This document shows positions 52,392 through 62,895 of a DNA stretch of 64,000 bases, piece by piece. The notes under the pieces are model-generated. The model saw only the letters and a program-made list of their open reading frames with translations, was not told the DNA's origin and made no database searches. This DNA is from Rothia nasimurium (GTDB lineage: Bacteria > Actinomycetota > Actinomycetes > Actinomycetales > Micrococcaceae), in assembly GCF_928392795.1 (NCBI RefSeq), contig NZ_CAKMTJ010000007.1, forward strand, positions 1 through 64,000, given 5' to 3'. Position 1 is the first letter of the stretch; every line of letters starts with the position of its first letter. Made by a program: the position numbers and the translations under genes.

Positions 52392-55300
52392 ATGCCGAAG
52401 CGTAACGATCTCAACTCAATCCTCGTCATCGGTTCTGGCCCGATCGTCATTGGTCAGGCCGCCGAATTCGACTACTCGGGCACCCAGGCCCTGCGCGTTC
52501 TCAAAGAAGAAGGCGTGCGCGTCATTCTGGTCAACTCCAACCCGGCCACCATCATGACCGACCCCGAGTTCGCCGACGCCACCTACATCGAACCGATTAC
52601 CCCCGAGGTCATCGAAAAGATTATTGCCAAGGAAAAGCCCGACGCCATTCTGCCCACCCTCGGTGGTCAGACCGCCCTCAACGCGGCTATCTCCCTCGAT
52701 GAGCAGGGCATTCTCGACAAGTACGGCGTAGAGCTCATCGGCGCCAACATCGAAGCTATCAACCTGGGCGAAGACCGCGAGGCCTTCAAGGGCGTCGTCG
52801 AGCGTGCAGGCGGCGAATCTGCCCGCTCCGTCATCGTGCACACCATGGAAGAAGCCCTCGAAGCCGCCAAGGAACTGGGCTACCCCATGGTCGTGCGCCC
52901 CTCCTTCACCATGGGCGGCCTGGGCTCGGGCATGGCCTACAACGAAGAAGACCTGCACCGCATCGCCGGTGCCGGCATCCAGTACAGCCCCACCAGCGAG
53001 GTCCTGCTCGAAGAATCCATCCTGGGCTGGAAGGAATACGAGCTGGAAATGATGCGAGATAAGAACGATAACGTGGTTGTCGTCTGCTCCATCGAAAATT
53101 TCGACCCCGTGGGCGTCCACACCGGTGACTCCATCACCGTAGCTCCCGCCCTCACCCTCACCGACCGCGAGTACCAGAAGCTTCGCGACATCGCCATCAA
53201 CGTGATTCGCGAGGTCGGCGTTGACACCGGCGGCTGTAACATCCAGTTCGCCATCGACCCGGCAACCGGCCGCGTCATCGTCATCGAAATGAACCCCCGC
53301 GTGTCCCGCTCGTCCGCTCTGGCATCTAAGGCAACCGGCTTCCCGATTGCAAAGATCGCCACCAAGCTCTCCCTGGGCTACACCCTGGACGAGATCCCCA
53401 ACGACATCACCCAGAAGACCCCTGCATCCTTCGAACCCACCCTCGACTACGTCGTGGTCAAGGTTCCCCGCTTTGCCTTCGAGAAGTTCCCGGCAGCAGA
53501 CCCCACCCTGACAACCACCATGAAGTCGGTGGGCGAGGCCATGGCCCTGGGCCGCAACTTCACCGAAGCCCTGCAGAAGGCCATGCGCTCCATGGAGCAG
53601 AAGGGCTCAACCTTCCGCTTCGACAACCCCGAACTCGGTGCGGACGAACTGGCCGCCCTGATTGAGCAGAGCAAGACCGCTACCACCGACCGTATTTTCC
53701 AGGTCCAGCGAGCCCTGCTGGCTGGTGCTACCGTCGAGCAGATGTACGATGCAACCGCCATTGACCCCTGGTTCCTCGACCAGCTGGTGCTCCTCAACGA
53801 GGTTGCCGCAGAAATTGCCGCCTCTAAGACCCTGGACGAGCGCACCCTGCGCCTGGCCAAGCGTCACGGTTTCTCCGACGCTCAGATCGGTGAGATTCTC
53901 GGCATGAGCGAGGCAGTGGTGCGCGGTATCCGCCACGCCCTGAACATCCGCCCCGTCTTCAAGACCGTCGATACCTGCGCCGCCGAGTTTGAGGCCTTCA
54001 CCCCCTACCACTACTCTTCCTACGACCAGGAGGACGAGGTAGCCCACCACGAGAAGCCCTCAATCATGATTCTGGGCTCCGGCCCCAACCGCATCGGCCA
54101 GGGTATCGAGTTCGACTACTCCTGCGTGCACGCCTCCATGGTGCTGCGCGAGGCCGGTTACGAGACCGTCATGGTCAACTGCAACCCCGAGACCGTATCA
54201 ACCGACTACGACATCTCTACCCGCCTCTACTTCGAGCCCCTCACCCTGGAAGACGTGCTCGAAATCGTTGAGGCTGAGCGTCGTACTGGTGGCCTGCTAG
54301 GCGTCTTCGTTCAGCTCGGCGGTCAGACCCCGCTCAAGCTTGCTCAGGAACTTAAGGCAGCCGGTATCCCGATTCTGGGTACATCACCCGAGGCTATCGA
54401 CCTGGCCGAGGACCGCGGCGAATTCTCCCGTGTGCTCGAAGAAGCTGGTTTGCTTTCCCCCAAGAACGGCACCGCCTACACCTTCGAGAATGCTAAGAAG
54501 ATTGCGGACGAGATTGGCTACCCCGTGCTGGTGCGCCCCTCCTACGTACTGGGTGGCCGCGGCATGGAAATTGTCTACTCAGAGGCCCAGCTGGCCCGCT
54601 ATCTTGAGAACGCCACAGAGGTTTCCCCCTCCCAGCCCGCACTGATTGATAAGTTCCTTGAGGACGCCGTCGAAATCGACGTCGACGCCCTCTTTGACGG
54701 TGAAGAGCTCTACCTGGGCGGCGTCATGGAGCACATCGAAGAAGCCGGTATTCACTCGGGCGACTCTGCCTGCACCCTGCCCCCCATTACCCTGGGGCCG
54801 GACGTCATCGAGCAGGTCAAGGAGGCAACCCACAAGATTGCCGCCGGCGTGGGCGTGCGCGGTCTAATCAACATTCAGTTCGCTGTAGCTTCTGAGATCC
54901 TCTACGTCATCGAGGCTAACCCCCGCGCTTCTCGCACCGTGCCCTTTGTTTCTAAGGCAACCGGGGTGCAGATGGCGAAGGCAGCGGCCCTGATTGGAAC
55001 CGGTAAGACCATTGCCGACCTCAAGGCTGAAGGCTACCTGCCCGCAAATATGGACGGAGCCTCCCTGCCCGCCGAAACCGCCATCGCAGTCAAGGAAGCT
55101 GTGCTGCCCTTTAGCCGTTTCCGCACCCCAGAGGGTATCGTGGTTGACTCCCTGCTCGGCCCCGAAATGCGCTCAACCGGTGAGGTCATGGGCCTGGACC
55201 GCCACTTCGACACCGCTTTCGCCAAGGCTGAGGCCTCTGCCGGTTCTAAGCTGCCGACCGAGGGTAAGGTCTTCGTCTCCGTAGCTAACCGCGACAAGCG

Positions 55301-55697
55301 CAACTCCATCATCTACGTGAAGATGCTGCAGCAGCTGGGCTTCGAGATTGTCTCCACCGGTGGCACCGCAGACGTTCTGCGCCGCAACGGGGTGGAGTCC
55401 CTGGTCGTCCCCAAGATTGCAGAGACCGAGGACGGGGAGCGCTCCATCGTCGATATGGTGCGCGATGGCGACATCGACCTGATTTTCAACACCCCCTCTG
55501 GCGGTCAGGCCCGCGGTGATGGCTACGAGATTCGTGCTGCGGCTACCTCGGTAGGCTGCCCCGTGATGACCACCGTCTCTGAATTCGGTGCAGCAGTTCA
55601 GGGTATTAACGCCCTGCGCGAATACAGCTGGGACGTCATGAGCCTGCAGGAACACGGCGCCTCCATCGAGGCTGCCCTGAAAGCCCGGGAGGCCTAA
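52392..55697 (+). CDS. carB: Carbamoyl-phosphate synthase large subunit
   Basis: An 1101-residue protein with the expected internal duplication. The first half has [22 protein letters not shown] and the ATP-grasp motif [13 protein letters not shown]. The second half has [22 protein letters not shown] and [15 protein letters not shown]-terminal MGS-like regulatory domain ([40 protein letters not shown]) would bind allosteric effectors. All parts are intact. The stop overlaps the pyrF ATG. Confidence 0.97.
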   Translation: MPKRNDLNSILVIGSGPIVIGQAAEFDYSGTQALRVLKEEGVRVILVNSNPATIMTDPEFADATYIEPITPEVIEKIIAKEKPDAILPTLGGQTALNAAISLDEQGILDKYGVELIGANIEAINLGEDREAFKGVVERAGGESARSVIVHTMEEALEAAKELGYPMVVRPSFTMGGLGSGMAYNEEDLHRIAGAGIQYSPTSEVLLEESILGWKEYELEMMRDKNDNVVVVCSIENFDPVGVHTGDSITVAPALTLTDREYQKLRDIAINVIREVGVDTGGCNIQFAIDPATGRVIVIEMNPRVSRSSALASKATGFPIAKIATKLSLGYTLDEIPNDITQKTPASFEPTLDYVVVKVPRFAFEKFPAADPTLTTTMKSVGEAMALGRNFTEALQKAMRSMEQKGSTFRFDNPELGADELAALIEQSKTATTDRIFQVQRALLAGATVEQMYDATAIDPWFLDQLVLLNEVAAEIAASKTLDERTLRLAKRHGFSDAQIGEILGMSEAVVRGIRHALNIRPVFKTVDTCAAEFEAFTPYHYSSYDQEDEVAHHEKPSIMILGSGPNRIGQGIEFDYSCVHASMVLREAGYETVMVNCNPETVSTDYDISTRLYFEPLTLEDVLEIVEAERRTGGLLGVFVQLGGQTPLKLAQELKAAGIPILGTSPEAIDLAEDRGEFSRVLEEAGLLSPKNGTAYTFENAKKIADEIGYPVLVRPSYVLGGRGMEIVYSEAQLARYLENATEVSPSQPALIDKFLEDAVEIDVDALFDGEELYLGGVMEHIEEAGIHSGDSACTLPPITLGPDVIEQVKEATHKIAAGVGVRGLINIQFAVASEILYVIEANPRASRTVPFVSKATGVQMAKAAALIGTGKTIADLKAEGYLPANMDGASLPAETAIAVKEAVLPFSRFRTPEGIVVDSLLGPEMRSTGEVMGLDRHFDTAFAKAEASAGSKLPTEGKVFVSVANRDKRNSIIYVKMLQQLGFEIVSTGGTADVLRRNGVESLVVPKIAETEDGERSIVDMVRDGDIDLIFNTPSGGQARGDGYEIRAAATSVGCPVMTTVSEFGAAVQGINALREYSWDVMSLQEHGASIEAALKAREA

Positions 55698-56539
55698 TGT
55701 CACGCGGTTTTGGTGATCGCCTGGCTGCGGCCATGGGGGAGAAGGGCCCCCTTTGCGTGGGCATAGACCCCCACCCCTCCCTCCTTGATGCCTGGGGGCT
55801 ACCCGACACCGCGGCGTCCTTAAGCACCTTTGCCTCGACCGTGCTTGAGGCCTGCGGTCGGGTAGCCGCAGCTCTCAAGCCCCAGGTGGCGCTCTTTGAG
55901 CGCCACGGCTCTGCGGGTCTTGCCGCTCTGGAGCAACTTCAGCGCGATGCTGCGGACGCCGGTGTGCTGGTGGTTGCGGACGCCAAGCGCGGCGATATCG
56001 GCTCGACCATGGCAGCCTATGCGGACGCCTGGCTAGGGGAGGCTTCCCCCCTGGGAGCCGACTCCGTGACCCTGAGCCCCTACCTGGGTTTTGAGTCCCT
56101 GCGCCCTGCTCTGGACCTCGCTGACCGCAATAACCGGGGCACCTTCGTTCTGGCGCTGACCTCGAACCCCGAGGGCCAGACAGTTCAGCATGTGGGTGGA
56201 AGCTCATCGGTGGCATCCCTCATTATTGAGGCAGCTCGTGCTGAGAACGATCAGCGCCAGTGGGAGGCAATGGGTCCCTGCGGTCTGGTGGTAGGAGCAA
56301 CTGTAGCAGACGCCTTGAAGAAGCTAGAGATCGACCTCTCAACCTTCAACGGCCCTATTCTGGCACCGGGTTTCGGTGCTCAGGGAGCTACGGCTCGTGA
56401 TCTCTACACCGTATTTTCCGGTATTGAGAGCCAGGTGCTGGTCAATTCAAGCCGCGGTGTGCTGGCTGCTGGTCCGTCCGCTCCTGGGCTGCGACTAGCC
56501 GCCGAAAAGGCCCGTGACGAGCTCCTGAGTGCTCGCTAG
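55697..56539 (+). CDS. pyrF: Orotidine 5'-phosphate decarboxylase (type 2)
   Basis: A 280-residue TIM barrel. CVGIDPHPSLLDAWGLPD and VVADAKRGDIGSTMAAYA, with the catalytic K-x-x-D, and a C-terminal APGFGAQGAT phosphate site mark the longer type 2 enzyme of actinobacteria. It yields UMP. ATG 55697 overlaps the carB stop (TAATG). A strong terminator closes the operon. Confidence 0.94.
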   Translation: MSRGFGDRLAAAMGEKGPLCVGIDPHPSLLDAWGLPDTAASLSTFASTVLEACGRVAAALKPQVALFERHGSAGLAALEQLQRDAADAGVLVVADAKRGDIGSTMAAYADAWLGEASPLGADSVTLSPYLGFESLRPALDLADRNNRGTFVLALTSNPEGQTVQHVGGSSSVASLIIEAARAENDQRQWEAMGPCGLVVGATVADALKKLEIDLSTFNGPILAPGFGAQGATARDLYTVFSGIESQVLVNSSRGVLAAGPSAPGLRLAAEKARDELLSAR

Positions 56540-56552
56540 AGGCTAATCCAAC

Positions 56553-56590
56553 AAAAATGGTGGGAATTTGAAACAATTCCCACCATTTTT
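56553..56590 (+). terminator. Terminator of the pyr operon
   Basis: AAAAATGGTGGGAATT, loop TGAAAC, AATTCCCACCATTTTT (56553-56568/56575-56590): a perfect 16-pair stem with a T-tract on both strands. Confidence 0.93.
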
Positions 56591-56780
56591 CTTTAAAAAA
56601 GGTTACCGCCGGGTAACTATCTTCCATAACCGTTTCTGACATGCTATTTTGTAATTGTTGGTTCGCAAATAGATAAGCAACAACCCCCAAGAGTGAGCGA
56701 AGCTGCTCGGTTGCCTGTTTATTCCAGCACACCCCACCCCCTTTTGCCCCACACGGCATCTCGCACAGAAGGATTAGAAT

Positions 56781-57095
56781 ATGCCTCTTCAGCCTCTGAC
56801 CGAAGAACAGCGCGCAGCAGCCCGCGACAAGGCTAAGAAGGCCCGGGTCGCCCGCGCCGAAATCAAGGACGCCGTTAAGAACAAGCAGATTACTATCGCA
56901 GAAGTTCTCAAGCGCGCCGAAACTGACGAAGCAGTCGCTAGACTGAAGGTAACCGACCTGCTCACCTCCCTGCCGGGTGTGGGCGAGGTTCGTACCGAGA
57001 ACATTTTGAACGAACTGAACATTGCTGCGTCCCGCCGTCTGCGTGGTCTTGGTATCCACCAGCGCAAGGCACTCATCAATCTTCTCGACCGATAA
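56781..57095 (+). CDS. mihF: Actinobacterial integration host factor (mIHF)
   Basis: A 104-residue helical DNA-binding protein. [39 protein letters not shown] and the helix-two-turn-helix [34 protein letters not shown] match mIHF, the nucleoid protein unrelated to enterobacterial IHF. It compacts DNA and supports phage L5 integration in mycobacteria. ATG 56781 follows GAAGGATTAG, nine bases before gmk after the stop. Confidence 0.93.
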   Translation: MPLQPLTEEQRAAARDKAKKARVARAEIKDAVKNKQITIAEVLKRAETDEAVARLKVTDLLTSLPGVGEVRTENILNELNIAASRRLRGLGIHQRKALINLLDR

Positions 57096-57103
57096 GGGAA
57101 ACC

Positions 57104-57679
57104 ATGGCTGAACAGACCGCTACACCCAAACTGACCGTGCTAGCTGGCCCCACCGCCGTTGGCAAGGGAACCGTTTCTGCTTACATTCGTGAGCACTACC
57201 CCGAGGTGTGGTTCTCTGTCTCCGCCACTACCCGCGACCCCCGCCCGGGCGAAGAAGATGGCGTGCACTACTACTTCGTCTCAGACGAAGAGTTTGAGTC
57301 GATGGTAGAGAACCGCCAGATGCTGGAATGGGCCACCGTGCACAACTCCTACAAGTACGGCACGATCCGCTCCATGGTGCAGAAGCAGCTCGACGCCGGT
57401 AAGCATGTCCTACTTGAAATCGACCTGCAGGGCGCCCGCCAGGTGCGCAACGCCATGCCCGAAGCGCAGCTCATTTTCTTGGCCCCTCCCAGCTGGGACG
57501 AACTGGTTTCCCGCCTTATTGGTCGAGGAACTGAGTCACCGCAGGAGCAGGAAGCCCGCCTCGATACTGCCAAGATTGAGCTGGCTGCTGAGCCCGAGTT
57601 TGATTACACCGTCATCAACGAAACCGTGGCAGAAGCGGCGGAAGAAATCGTGCGCCTCATGGGTGCTCACCGCAAGTAA
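57104..57679 (+). CDS. gmk: Guanylate kinase
   Basis: A 191-residue protein. [16 protein letters not shown] is the P-loop, with Ala where Gly is common. [32 protein letters not shown] binds GMP, and [13 protein letters not shown] and [16 protein letters not shown] are the lid. It phosphorylates GMP to GDP, the precursor pool for Rel's alarmone. ATG 57104 follows AAGGGAA. Confidence 0.95.
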   Translation: MAEQTATPKLTVLAGPTAVGKGTVSAYIREHYPEVWFSVSATTRDPRPGEEDGVHYYFVSDEEFESMVENRQMLEWATVHNSYKYGTIRSMVQKQLDAGKHVLLEIDLQGARQVRNAMPEAQLIFLAPPSWDELVSRLIGRGTESPQEQEARLDTAKIELAAEPEFDYTVINETVAEAAEEIVRLMGAHRK

Positions 57680-57694
57680 GCCAGGGAGTCGCTA

Positions 57695-57739
57695 GGGCGG
57701 CGGTTTAGGGGAATATCACCCCTGCACCGCCGCCCTTTT
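57695..57739 (+). terminator. Terminator after gmk
   Basis: GGGCGGCGG (57695-57703) pairs with CCGCCGCCC (57727-57735), with a nested GGGG/CCCC hairpin inside, followed by TTTT. It ends the mihF-gmk unit. Confidence 0.9.
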
Positions 57740-57834
57740 GCGTGACAAAAAAACGGTTGACCGATAGTATAGGTAGAGTTTTATGCCACCGGTAGACCCG
57801 GTGGTGAGCAAGCACAGTCAAGATGGAGTCTTAC

Positions 57835-58221
57835 GTGGCAAACGCACACAACGATGAAGGTATCATCAATCCCAGCGCAGACGCTCTGATCCAAAAAGCT
57901 GAGTCGAAGTACGGTCTGGTGATTTTTGGTGCTCGCCGTGCTCGCCAGATTAACGCCTACTACTCACAGCTTCACGAGAACCTGTACGATCACGTAGGCC
58001 CCCTGGTAGATTCTGAGCCCAACGAGAAGTCGCTCTCTGTGGCTATGCGTGAAATCAACGAAGGCCTGATTGAGGCCCGCCATATTGCTGATGGCCAGTT
58101 CGATGAAAACGGCACCCTGCTGCACGAGGATGAGCCCAGCGCCTTCCTGGCCGGTGGCGATTTCTACATCGACGAGCCTTTCGTTGAGTACGTTGACGCT
58201 GAAGACGCAGATCAGGCCTAA
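57835..58221 (+). CDS. rpoZ: RNA polymerase omega subunit
   Basis: A 128-residue protein. [30 protein letters not shown] is the omega core contacting the beta-prime tail, and [15 protein letters not shown] follows. The C-terminal 40 acidic residues are an actinobacterial extension. GTG 57835 is preferred because GGAG lies six bases away; ATG 57823 would add four residues. Confidence 0.9.
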   Translation: MANAHNDEGIINPSADALIQKAESKYGLVIFGARRARQINAYYSQLHENLYDHVGPLVDSEPNEKSLSVAMREINEGLIEARHIADGQFDENGTLLHEDEPSAFLAGGDFYIDEPFVEYVDAEDADQA

Positions 58222-58234
58222 TCTGCAGTAGCTC

Positions 58235-59533
58235 ATGCGAGTTGTTATTGGCATTGGAGGGGGCATTGCTGCCTATAAGGCGGCAATGCTCCTTCGTCTT
58301 TTTGGTAAAGCCGGGCACGAGGTTATAGCCGTGCCCACCGAAGCTGCCCTCAAGTTTGTGGGGCAGCCTACTCTTGAAGCCCTGAGCGGCAACCCCGTAT
58401 CGGTGGATGTTTTTGAGCGGGTTCCCGAGGTCAATCATGTGCGGCAGGCTGAGCAGGCTGACGCTGTAATCGTTGCCCCGGCGACAGCCGACCTCATGGC
58501 TCGTTTAGCGGCTGGGCGGGCTAACGACCTGCTGACCGCAACCGTGCTGACCACTCACGCCCCGGTCATTTTAGCGCCGGCGATGCACACCCAGATGTGG
58601 GAGCACCCGGCTACCCAGGCCAACGTAGCGACCCTGAAATCCTACGGCTACCACGTGATCGAGCCTGCCGTGGGCCGTCTGACCGGCCCCGACTCCGGTG
58701 TGGGGCGCCTACCTGAACCCGAGGATATATATGCCCAGGCTCTAGCCCTTTTGGGCTGGGATCAGGACGCCGCGGGGGAGGGTCGGTCGGTTGAGGCAGG
58801 TGAGCTGCCCCTAGCTGGGCAGCGCCTGCTCATTACAGCCGGCGGTACCCGTGAAGCCCTTGACCCGGTACGCTTCTTGGGCAACCGGTCCTCGGGCAAG
58901 CAGGGCATCGCCCTTGCTACTGCTGCTACCGAGCTCGGCGCCCAGGTACACCTCATTGCAGCCCATGTGGAGGTCGAGATACCGGATAACCTGCACCGGG
59001 TCACCCGGGTATCGAGTGCCCTGCAGCTACGCGAAGCCGTGTTTGAGCACCTGGCAGCCACCGACGTCCTGATTATGACCGCGGCGGTGGCTGACTTCAG
59101 GCCGGCAGAGTACGCGGACGCCAAGATTAAAAAGACGGACGACCCCGGCCAAGACCCCGTGATTAGGCTGGTGCGCAACCCCGACGTCCTCAAAGAAGCC
59201 GTACTTTACCGCGAGGAAAACCCGCAGCGAGCACCCCACACCATCGTTGGTTTTGCCGCCGAGACCGGGGATGCTACCACCAGCCCGCTCGACTACGGCC
59301 GCGCCAAGCTGGCGCGCAAGCGCTGCGACTACCTGGCGGTGAACACCGTGAGCGAAACCCAGGGGTTTGGGGCAGATAGCAACACTATTACCCTGCTCTC
59401 GGGCCAGAATGACCGCGAGGTAACCCTCCAGGGCAGTAAGCTCGACGTCTCCCGCGTAATACTTCGTCATATAGCGCAAGAATTCAACAATCATTCACCA
59501 AGTAGCCCCACCGGGCCGAGAGAAGTACAGTAA
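58235..59533 (+). CDS. coaBC: Bifunctional phosphopantothenoylcysteine decarboxylase/synthase CoaBC
   Basis: A 432-residue fusion. N-terminal flavoprotein: [42 protein letters not shown] with the catalytic His, and [17 protein letters not shown]-terminal Coa[28 protein letters not shown] and [20 protein letters not shown]. It makes two steps of coenzyme A. ATG 58235 is 13 bases after rpoZ. Confidence 0.94.
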   Translation: MRVVIGIGGGIAAYKAAMLLRLFGKAGHEVIAVPTEAALKFVGQPTLEALSGNPVSVDVFERVPEVNHVRQAEQADAVIVAPATADLMARLAAGRANDLLTATVLTTHAPVILAPAMHTQMWEHPATQANVATLKSYGYHVIEPAVGRLTGPDSGVGRLPEPEDIYAQALALLGWDQDAAGEGRSVEAGELPLAGQRLLITAGGTREALDPVRFLGNRSSGKQGIALATAATELGAQVHLIAAHVEVEIPDNLHRVTRVSSALQLREAVFEHLAATDVLIMTAAVADFRPAEYADAKIKKTDDPGQDPVIRLVRNPDVLKEAVLYREENPQRAPHTIVGFAAETGDATTSPLDYGRAKLARKRCDYLAVNTVSETQGFGADSNTITLLSGQNDREVTLQGSKLDVSRVILRHIAQEFNNHSPSSPTGPREVQ

Positions 59534-59538
59534 AAACC

Positions 59539-60744
59539 GTGACTGAAAATAATCATCTTCGTTTATTCACCAGTGAGTCCGTGACCGAGGGCCACCCCGA
59601 CAAGATTTGTGACCAGATCTCTGACTCAATCCTGGATGCCCTACTGACCGTTGACCCGCTCTCAAACGTAGCGGTTGAAACCCTGGTCAACACCGGCCAG
59701 GTGCACGTAGCGGGTGAGGTGACCACTAACGGTTACGTCGACATCCCCAGCATCGTGCGTAAGACCATCCTCGACATCGGCTACAACTCATCCACCCACG
59801 GCTTCGACGGCGAATTCTGTGGCGTATCTGTATCGATTGGCGAGCAGTCACCCGACATTAACTCGGGTGTTTACAACTCCCTCGAAGCCCGCCGGGGCAC
59901 CGCAGCCGACGACCTGGATCGCCAGGGCGCAGGAGACCAGGGCATCATGTTCGGTTACGCCACCAACGAGACCGAAGTGCTCATGCCCGCCCCCATTTAC
60001 GTTGCCCACCGCCTGGCGGAGCAGCTGACCAAGGTGCGCAAGGACGGCACCCTGCCCAATCTGCGCCCCGACGGTAAGACCCAGGTGACCCTGGGCTACG
60101 ACGAGAACTTCAAGCCCGTCATGATCGATACCGTTGTGGTCTCAACCCAGCACACCGCAGACTACGATCTCGACCAGCTTTCAGCCGATATTCAGCAGTA
60201 CGTGATTGAGCCGGTTCTGGCCAGCTTCGACTTTGACTCGTCTCAGGCCAAGTTCATCATCAACCCCGCAGGCCGCTTCGTTCAGGGTGGCCCCGTGGGT
60301 GATGCAGGTCTGACCGGTCGCAAGATTATTGTGGATACCTACGGTGGCATGGCCCGTCACGGTGGTGGTGCCTTCTCAGGCAAGGACCCCTCCAAGGTTG
60401 ACCGTTCTGCCGCCTACGCCATGCGCTGGGTTGCCAAGAACATCGTTGCTGCCGGCCTCGCCGACCGTGCCGAGGTTCAGGTCGCCTACGCTATTGGTCA
60501 GGCTGCCCCCGTCGGTATATACGTTGAAACCTTCGGTACCGAAAAGGTCGAAATCTTCAAGATCGAAGAGGCTATCCGCGAGGTCTTCGACCTGCGCCCG
60601 CTGGCCATCATTCGCGACCTGGAGCTGCGCCGTCCTATCTACGCCAAGACCGCAGCCAACGGCCACTTCGGCCGCGAAGAGCGCGAGTTCACCTGGGAGC
60701 GCACCAACCGCGTCAACGAACTCAAGGCGGCTGTAGGCCTCTAA
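59539..60744 (+). CDS. metK: S-adenosylmethionine synthetase
   Basis: A 401-residue protein. [40 protein letters not shown] and [47 protein letters not shown] are all family signatures. GTG 59539 begins five bases after coaBC, with GAGAAG upstream. There is no room for a SAM riboswitch. Confidence 0.97.
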   Translation: MTENNHLRLFTSESVTEGHPDKICDQISDSILDALLTVDPLSNVAVETLVNTGQVHVAGEVTTNGYVDIPSIVRKTILDIGYNSSTHGFDGEFCGVSVSIGEQSPDINSGVYNSLEARRGTAADDLDRQGAGDQGIMFGYATNETEVLMPAPIYVAHRLAEQLTKVRKDGTLPNLRPDGKTQVTLGYDENFKPVMIDTVVVSTQHTADYDLDQLSADIQQYVIEPVLASFDFDSSQAKFIINPAGRFVQGGPVGDAGLTGRKIIVDTYGGMARHGGGAFSGKDPSKVDRSAAYAMRWVAKNIVAAGLADRAEVQVAYAIGQAAPVGIYVETFGTEKVEIFKIEEAIREVFDLRPLAIIRDLELRRPIYAKTAANGHFGREEREFTWERTNRVNELKAAVGL

Positions 60745-60758
60745 GCTAAAATGTCTGT

Positions 60759-62843
60759 ATGACAACGGCACCCACCCCCGAATCCCTGCAACCAGATTTG
60801 TTGCAGGGATTCGACATACCCGATGCGCACCTGGTCGGCTCCACGGCAGCCGAGGACGCTGCGGTGCAGCTGCCGATTGCCCGCGTGCACATCGACACCC
60901 ACGTGCCCCACCTCGATAGGCTCTTTGACTACCGGGTGCCAGCGGCTCTTGATGAAGAGGCCCAGCCCGGGGTACGGGTGAGGGTTAAGTTCGGGGGAAG
61001 AGAGGTCACCGGCTGGCTGCGGGAGCGGGTAGAACATTCGGACGCCCCCGCCCGCCTGGTACCCCTGCACAAGGTGATTTCGCCCCTGCCTGTTGTTACC
61101 CCTGAAGTCTTTGAGTTAACCGATGCCCTAGCGGAGCGCTACGCGGGGCTGGTTTCCGATGTGCTTCGCCTGGCTGTACCCCCGCGGGTCGCTAGCGTTG
61201 AGAAAGCTTTTATAGAGTCCGAAGACCCGGCCGAAGCGCCCATTCCAGACTGCCCCGACCTCACCGGCTTCTCCGACTACGCCCATGGGGCAGAGTTCTG
61301 TGAGGACCTGCTCGCCGGCCATCAGGCCCGGGCGGTGATGGCCGTGCTACCCTCCCATCCTGAACGGAGCTGGGAGCAGCTGCTGGCGTCCGCCCTGGTA
61401 GCTACCGCCTCCACCGGCAGGGGAGCCCTAGCCGTGGTGCCAGACCATAAGAGCCTTGACCGGCTCACAGCCGCCCTCGAAGAGCTCGTAGACGAGAGCG
61501 CCTTCGTGCGGTTGACCGCCAACGATAAGCCCACCCCCCGCTACCGCAGTTATCTGAAAGCCCAAAGCGGCCAGGTGCGTATCGTGATCGGTACTCGTTC
61601 AGCCGCCTACGCTCCCGTAGCCAACCTGGGTCTGGTGGCCTGCTGGGACGACGGGGACTCTTCCCTGATTGAACAGCGAGCCCCCTACTGCCAGGCCCGT
61701 GACGTTCTTTTGTTGCGGGCCACCCTCGAAAAGACGGCGGCCCTCTTCATGGGCTATGCGGTCTCTAGTGAGGCTGCCCGCCTGGTCCGCACCCGCTGGG
61801 CTAGCTTCCTGGGGGCAGATAGGGCCTTGGTCAGGTCTTTTACTCCCCGGGTCATGCCCACCGGCGACGACTATCAGCTTGCCCGTGACCCCCTGGCAGC
61901 GATTGCCCGCATACCCCACCAGGCTTTCGCCGTAGCCAAGGACGCCCTCGCCACGGGGCCCGTGCTGATCCAAGTGGCCCGTGCCGGCTACATCCCCGCC
62001 CTGGCCTGCCAGCGCTGCCGCATGCCCGCCCGCTGCGATAACTGTCGCGGCCCCCTGGCCCAGCCCGCCGGGGGAAGTGCCCCCCAGTGCGGCTGGTGCG
62101 GCCACCTGGCCCACCACTGGCACTGTCTCGACTGCGGGTATAACCGCTGGCGTACCGGTATCGCCGGTGCCCTGCGAACCGCAGAAGAACTGGGTCGGGC
62201 ATTCCCAGGCGTCCCGGTGATCACCTCTAGCGGCGAGAACATCAAAACCAGTATCGGCCCAGAACCGGCCCTGGTCATCGCCACCCCCGGCGGCGAACCG
62301 GTAGCTGAGGGCGGTTATGCGGCCGCCCTGCTGCTTGATGCCGACCGGATGCTTCAGTTCGACTCTCTGCGCGCCCCCGAAACCGCCCTTCGGCGCTGGT
62401 TGAACGCGGCAGCCCTGGTGCGCTCCTTTGCCGTGGGTGGCCGCGTCGTCACCACCGCCAGCCCCTCGGCAGCTCTTGAAGCCCTGGTGCGCTGGGACCC
62501 CATGGGCTTTGCCCTCTGGGAAATGGACGAGCGTGCCGAGATTGGCCTGCCCCCGGCCGTCCGCACCGCCGCCATTACCGGTAGTGAGCGTGCCGTTCAG
62601 GTCTTTTTGGAGGCTATTACCCTGCCCGATGAGGCCCGTGTCAATGGCCCTATGCCCCTGGCCGATTCAACCGGCTACTACGAGGGGGAGGCCGACAGCG
62701 ACCTCTATCGAGCCATTATCTTCTTCCCCTATGCCGTGGGAGCCAAACTCACCCACCACTTGCGCTCCATCAAGGCCTCGCTAGCTGCCCTGAAAAAGAG
62801 CGAGCCCGTGCAGATACGCTGCGACGGGCTCGATATTCTCTAG
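60759..62843 (+). CDS. priA: PriA-like primosomal protein without helicase motifs
   Basis: A 694-residue protein. The N-terminal 3'-DNA-binding domain (IARVHIDTHVPHLDRLFDYRVPAALDEEAQPGVRVRVKFGGREVTGWL) and eight zinc-binding cysteines (CQRCRMPARCDNC, then CGWCGHLAHHWHCLDCGYNRW) match PriA. The Walker A position reads TASTGRGALAVV instead of GSGKT, and motif II reads CWDDGDSS instead of DEEH. This helicase-dead form is typical of actinobacteria; the protein may still help restart replication as a scaffold. ATG 60759 is 14 bases after metK. Confidence 0.88.
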   Translation: MTTAPTPESLQPDLLQGFDIPDAHLVGSTAAEDAAVQLPIARVHIDTHVPHLDRLFDYRVPAALDEEAQPGVRVRVKFGGREVTGWLRERVEHSDAPARLVPLHKVISPLPVVTPEVFELTDALAERYAGLVSDVLRLAVPPRVASVEKAFIESEDPAEAPIPDCPDLTGFSDYAHGAEFCEDLLAGHQARAVMAVLPSHPERSWEQLLASALVATASTGRGALAVVPDHKSLDRLTAALEELVDESAFVRLTANDKPTPRYRSYLKAQSGQVRIVIGTRSAAYAPVANLGLVACWDDGDSSLIEQRAPYCQARDVLLLRATLEKTAALFMGYAVSSEAARLVRTRWASFLGADRALVRSFTPRVMPTGDDYQLARDPLAAIARIPHQAFAVAKDALATGPVLIQVARAGYIPALACQRCRMPARCDNCRGPLAQPAGGSAPQCGWCGHLAHHWHCLDCGYNRWRTGIAGALRTAEELGRAFPGVPVITSSGENIKTSIGPEPALVIATPGGEPVAEGGYAAALLLDADRMLQFDSLRAPETALRRWLNAAALVRSFAVGGRVVTTASPSAALEALVRWDPMGFALWEMDERAEIGLPPAVRTAAITGSERAVQVFLEAITLPDEARVNGPMPLADSTGYYEGEADSDLYRAIIFFPYAVGAKLTHHLRSIKASLAALKKSEPVQIRCDGLDIL

Positions 62844-62895
62844 GTCTGCCCGGTGCCTGGGGTAGCGGGGGCAAGTACCCGGGGCGGCTAAACTT

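Noticed and set aside
52416..53120. 234-codon frame opposite carB
   Set aside because: Shadow of a strongly conserved, GC-biased gene.
58235..60758. SAM riboswitch before metK
   Set aside because: Only five bases separate coaBC from metK, so there is no room.
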